From the NCBI RefSeq assembly GCF_014174475.1, contig NZ_JACJUD010000001.1, positions 248,001-312,000 of the forward strand: a DNA stretch of 64,000 nucleotides, in the 5' to 3' direction. Under the pieces are notes generated by a model. That model saw nothing but the letters and a program-made list of their open reading frames with translations. It ran no database searches and was not told where the DNA came from. Shown piece after piece: positions 63,351 through 64,000 of the stretch. A program made the position numbers and the translations under genes. The number at the start of each line of letters is the position of its first letter. Positions within the stretch are counted from its first letter, which is position 1. Origin of the DNA: Aquipseudomonas ullengensis. GTDB lineage: Bacteria > Pseudomonadota > Gammaproteobacteria > Pseudomonadales > Pseudomonadaceae.

Positions 63351-63356
63351 TATAAT
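63351..63356 (+). promoter_or_regulatory. Probable -10 box of miaB
   Basis: A consensus TATAAT 34 bp upstream of the miaB ATG. No good -35 hexamer is visible at 16-18 bp, so strength is unclear. Confidence 0.45.
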
Positions 63357-63390
63357 GCGCGGTCCTGACGAATCACCCGACGAAGTACAG

Positions 63391-64000
63391 ATGGCCAAGA
63401 AGCTCTATATCGAAACCCACGGTTGCCAGATGAACGAGTACGACAGCTCGCGCATGGTCGACCTGCTGGGCGAACATCAGGCCCTGGAAGTCACGGAGAA
63501 CCCGGCAGAAGCCGACGTGATCCTCCTCAATACCTGCTCGATCCGCGAAAAAGCCCAGGACCGCGTGTTCTCGCAACTGGGCCGCTGGCGCGAGCTGAAG
63601 CTGGAAAACCCTGACCTGGTGATCGGCGTCGGCGGTTGCGTGGCCAGCCAGGAAGGCGCTGCCATCCGCGACCGCGCGCCCTATGTCGACGTGGTCTTTG
63701 GTCCGCAGACCCTGCACCGCCTGCCGGAAATGATCGACGCTGCGCGCTCAACCAAGGTTGCCCAGGTCGATATCAGCTTCCCCGAAATCGAGAAATTCGA
63801 CCGCCTGCCCGAGCCGCGCATCGACGGCCCCAGCGCCTTCGTCTCGATCATGGAAGGCTGCAGCAAGTACTGCACGTTCTGCGTCGTACCCTACACCCGC
63901 GGTGAAGAAGTCAGCCGCCCGCTGGATGACGTACTGGCGGAGATCATCCACCTCGCCGAACACGGCGTGAAGGAAGTCACCCTGCTCGGCCAGAACGTCA
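63391..64000 (+). CDS. miaB: tRNA 2-methylthio-N6-isopentenyladenosine synthase MiaB, 5' part
   Basis: First 203 codons; the gene runs off the right edge. The UPF0004 domain ([31 protein letters not shown] with the three auxiliary-cluster cysteines) is followed by the radical-SAM motif [17 protein letters not shown] (about 157-173). MiaB adds a methylthio group to i6A37 of tRNA. The ATG at 63391 agrees with the family start. Confidence 0.97.
   Translation, partial: MAKKLYIETHGCQMNEYDSSRMVDLLGEHQALEVTENPAEADVILLNTCSIREKAQDRVFSQLGRWRELKLENPDLVIGVGGCVASQEGAAIRDRAPYVDVVFGPQTLHRLPEMIDAARSTKVAQVDISFPEIEKFDRLPEPRIDGPSAFVSIMEGCSKYCTFCVVPYTRGEEVSRPLDDVLAEIIHLAEHGVKEVTLLGQNV

Overview
The window is high-GC chromosomal DNA from a Pseudomonas (sensu lato). 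As I recall the P. aeruginosa PAO1 map, whole gene blocks occur here in the same order: desB-desC-desT followed by ureE-ureF-ureG-hupE (around PA4888-PA4894), and amn ... aidB-tetR-ladS-thiD-thiE-hemL-(PA3978/PA3979-like)-miaB (around PA3970-PA3980). Between these core blocks lie accessory transport, signalling and catabolic genes. I see no tRNA, rRNA, CRISPR array, prophage or intact insertion sequence. The non-coding DNA is rich in palindromic repeats.

Layout. 1-2.1 kb: end of a DUF899 gene, then a DGPF/YCII protein and its ECF42-type sigma factor, each preceded by the same promoter motif. 2.3-9.6 kb: Na+/solute symporter; LysR regulator; fdhD with a YdeP-type molybdopterin oxidoreductase; a flippase-like membrane protein. 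9.8-10.3 kb: an exported protein built of 25-residue tandem repeats. 10.4-13.4 kb: the DesB/DesC acyl-CoA desaturase system and its repressor DesT, with two operators. 13.6-16.0 kb: urease accessory genes ureEFG and hupE behind a sigma-54 promoter; urease structural genes are not in the window. 16.2-17.8 kb: small ORF, LOG-family hydrolase, MscS channel. 17.9-22.2 kb: signalling cluster of a PotD-like binding protein translationally coupled to a GGDEF cyclase, a receiver-CheC protein and a PAS protein.

22.4-29.1 kb: one-strand locus for a polyamine-type ABC transporter, an aldehyde dehydrogenase and a LuxR-type regulator. 29.2-35.3 kb: rhlE, DnaQ-like exonuclease, NYN protein, YciC-like membrane protein, VOC protein, EEP phosphatase, periplasmic binding protein. 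35.5-43.2 kb: hrpB, lipoprotein, cation efflux protein, a TauD dioxygenase/hydratase pair with a divergent AraC regulator, small membrane proteins. 43.5-47.5 kb: AsnC regulator, DUF2788, rluE, alcohol dehydrogenase, metallo-beta-lactamase-fold hydrolase. 47.9-53.9 kb: amn, a lipase-chaperone-like protein without a lipase, a secreted protein, and an MFS transporter behind a Phe-rich leader ORF with attenuator-like hairpins. 53.9-64 kb: aidB/tetR, ladS, thiD, thiE, hemL, two conserved hypotheticals, DUF1820 and the start of miaB.

The points most worth follow-up are: (i) a ~130-bp repeat in three copies whose nested stems covary; (ii) the binding-protein/diguanylate-cyclase pair, which recalls Vibrio NspS/MbaA; (iii) the Phe-rich leader before the MFS gene; (iv) the tandem-repeat exported protein; (v) twin ECF42 promoters with identical spacing; (vi) the orphan lipase-chaperone-like gene.
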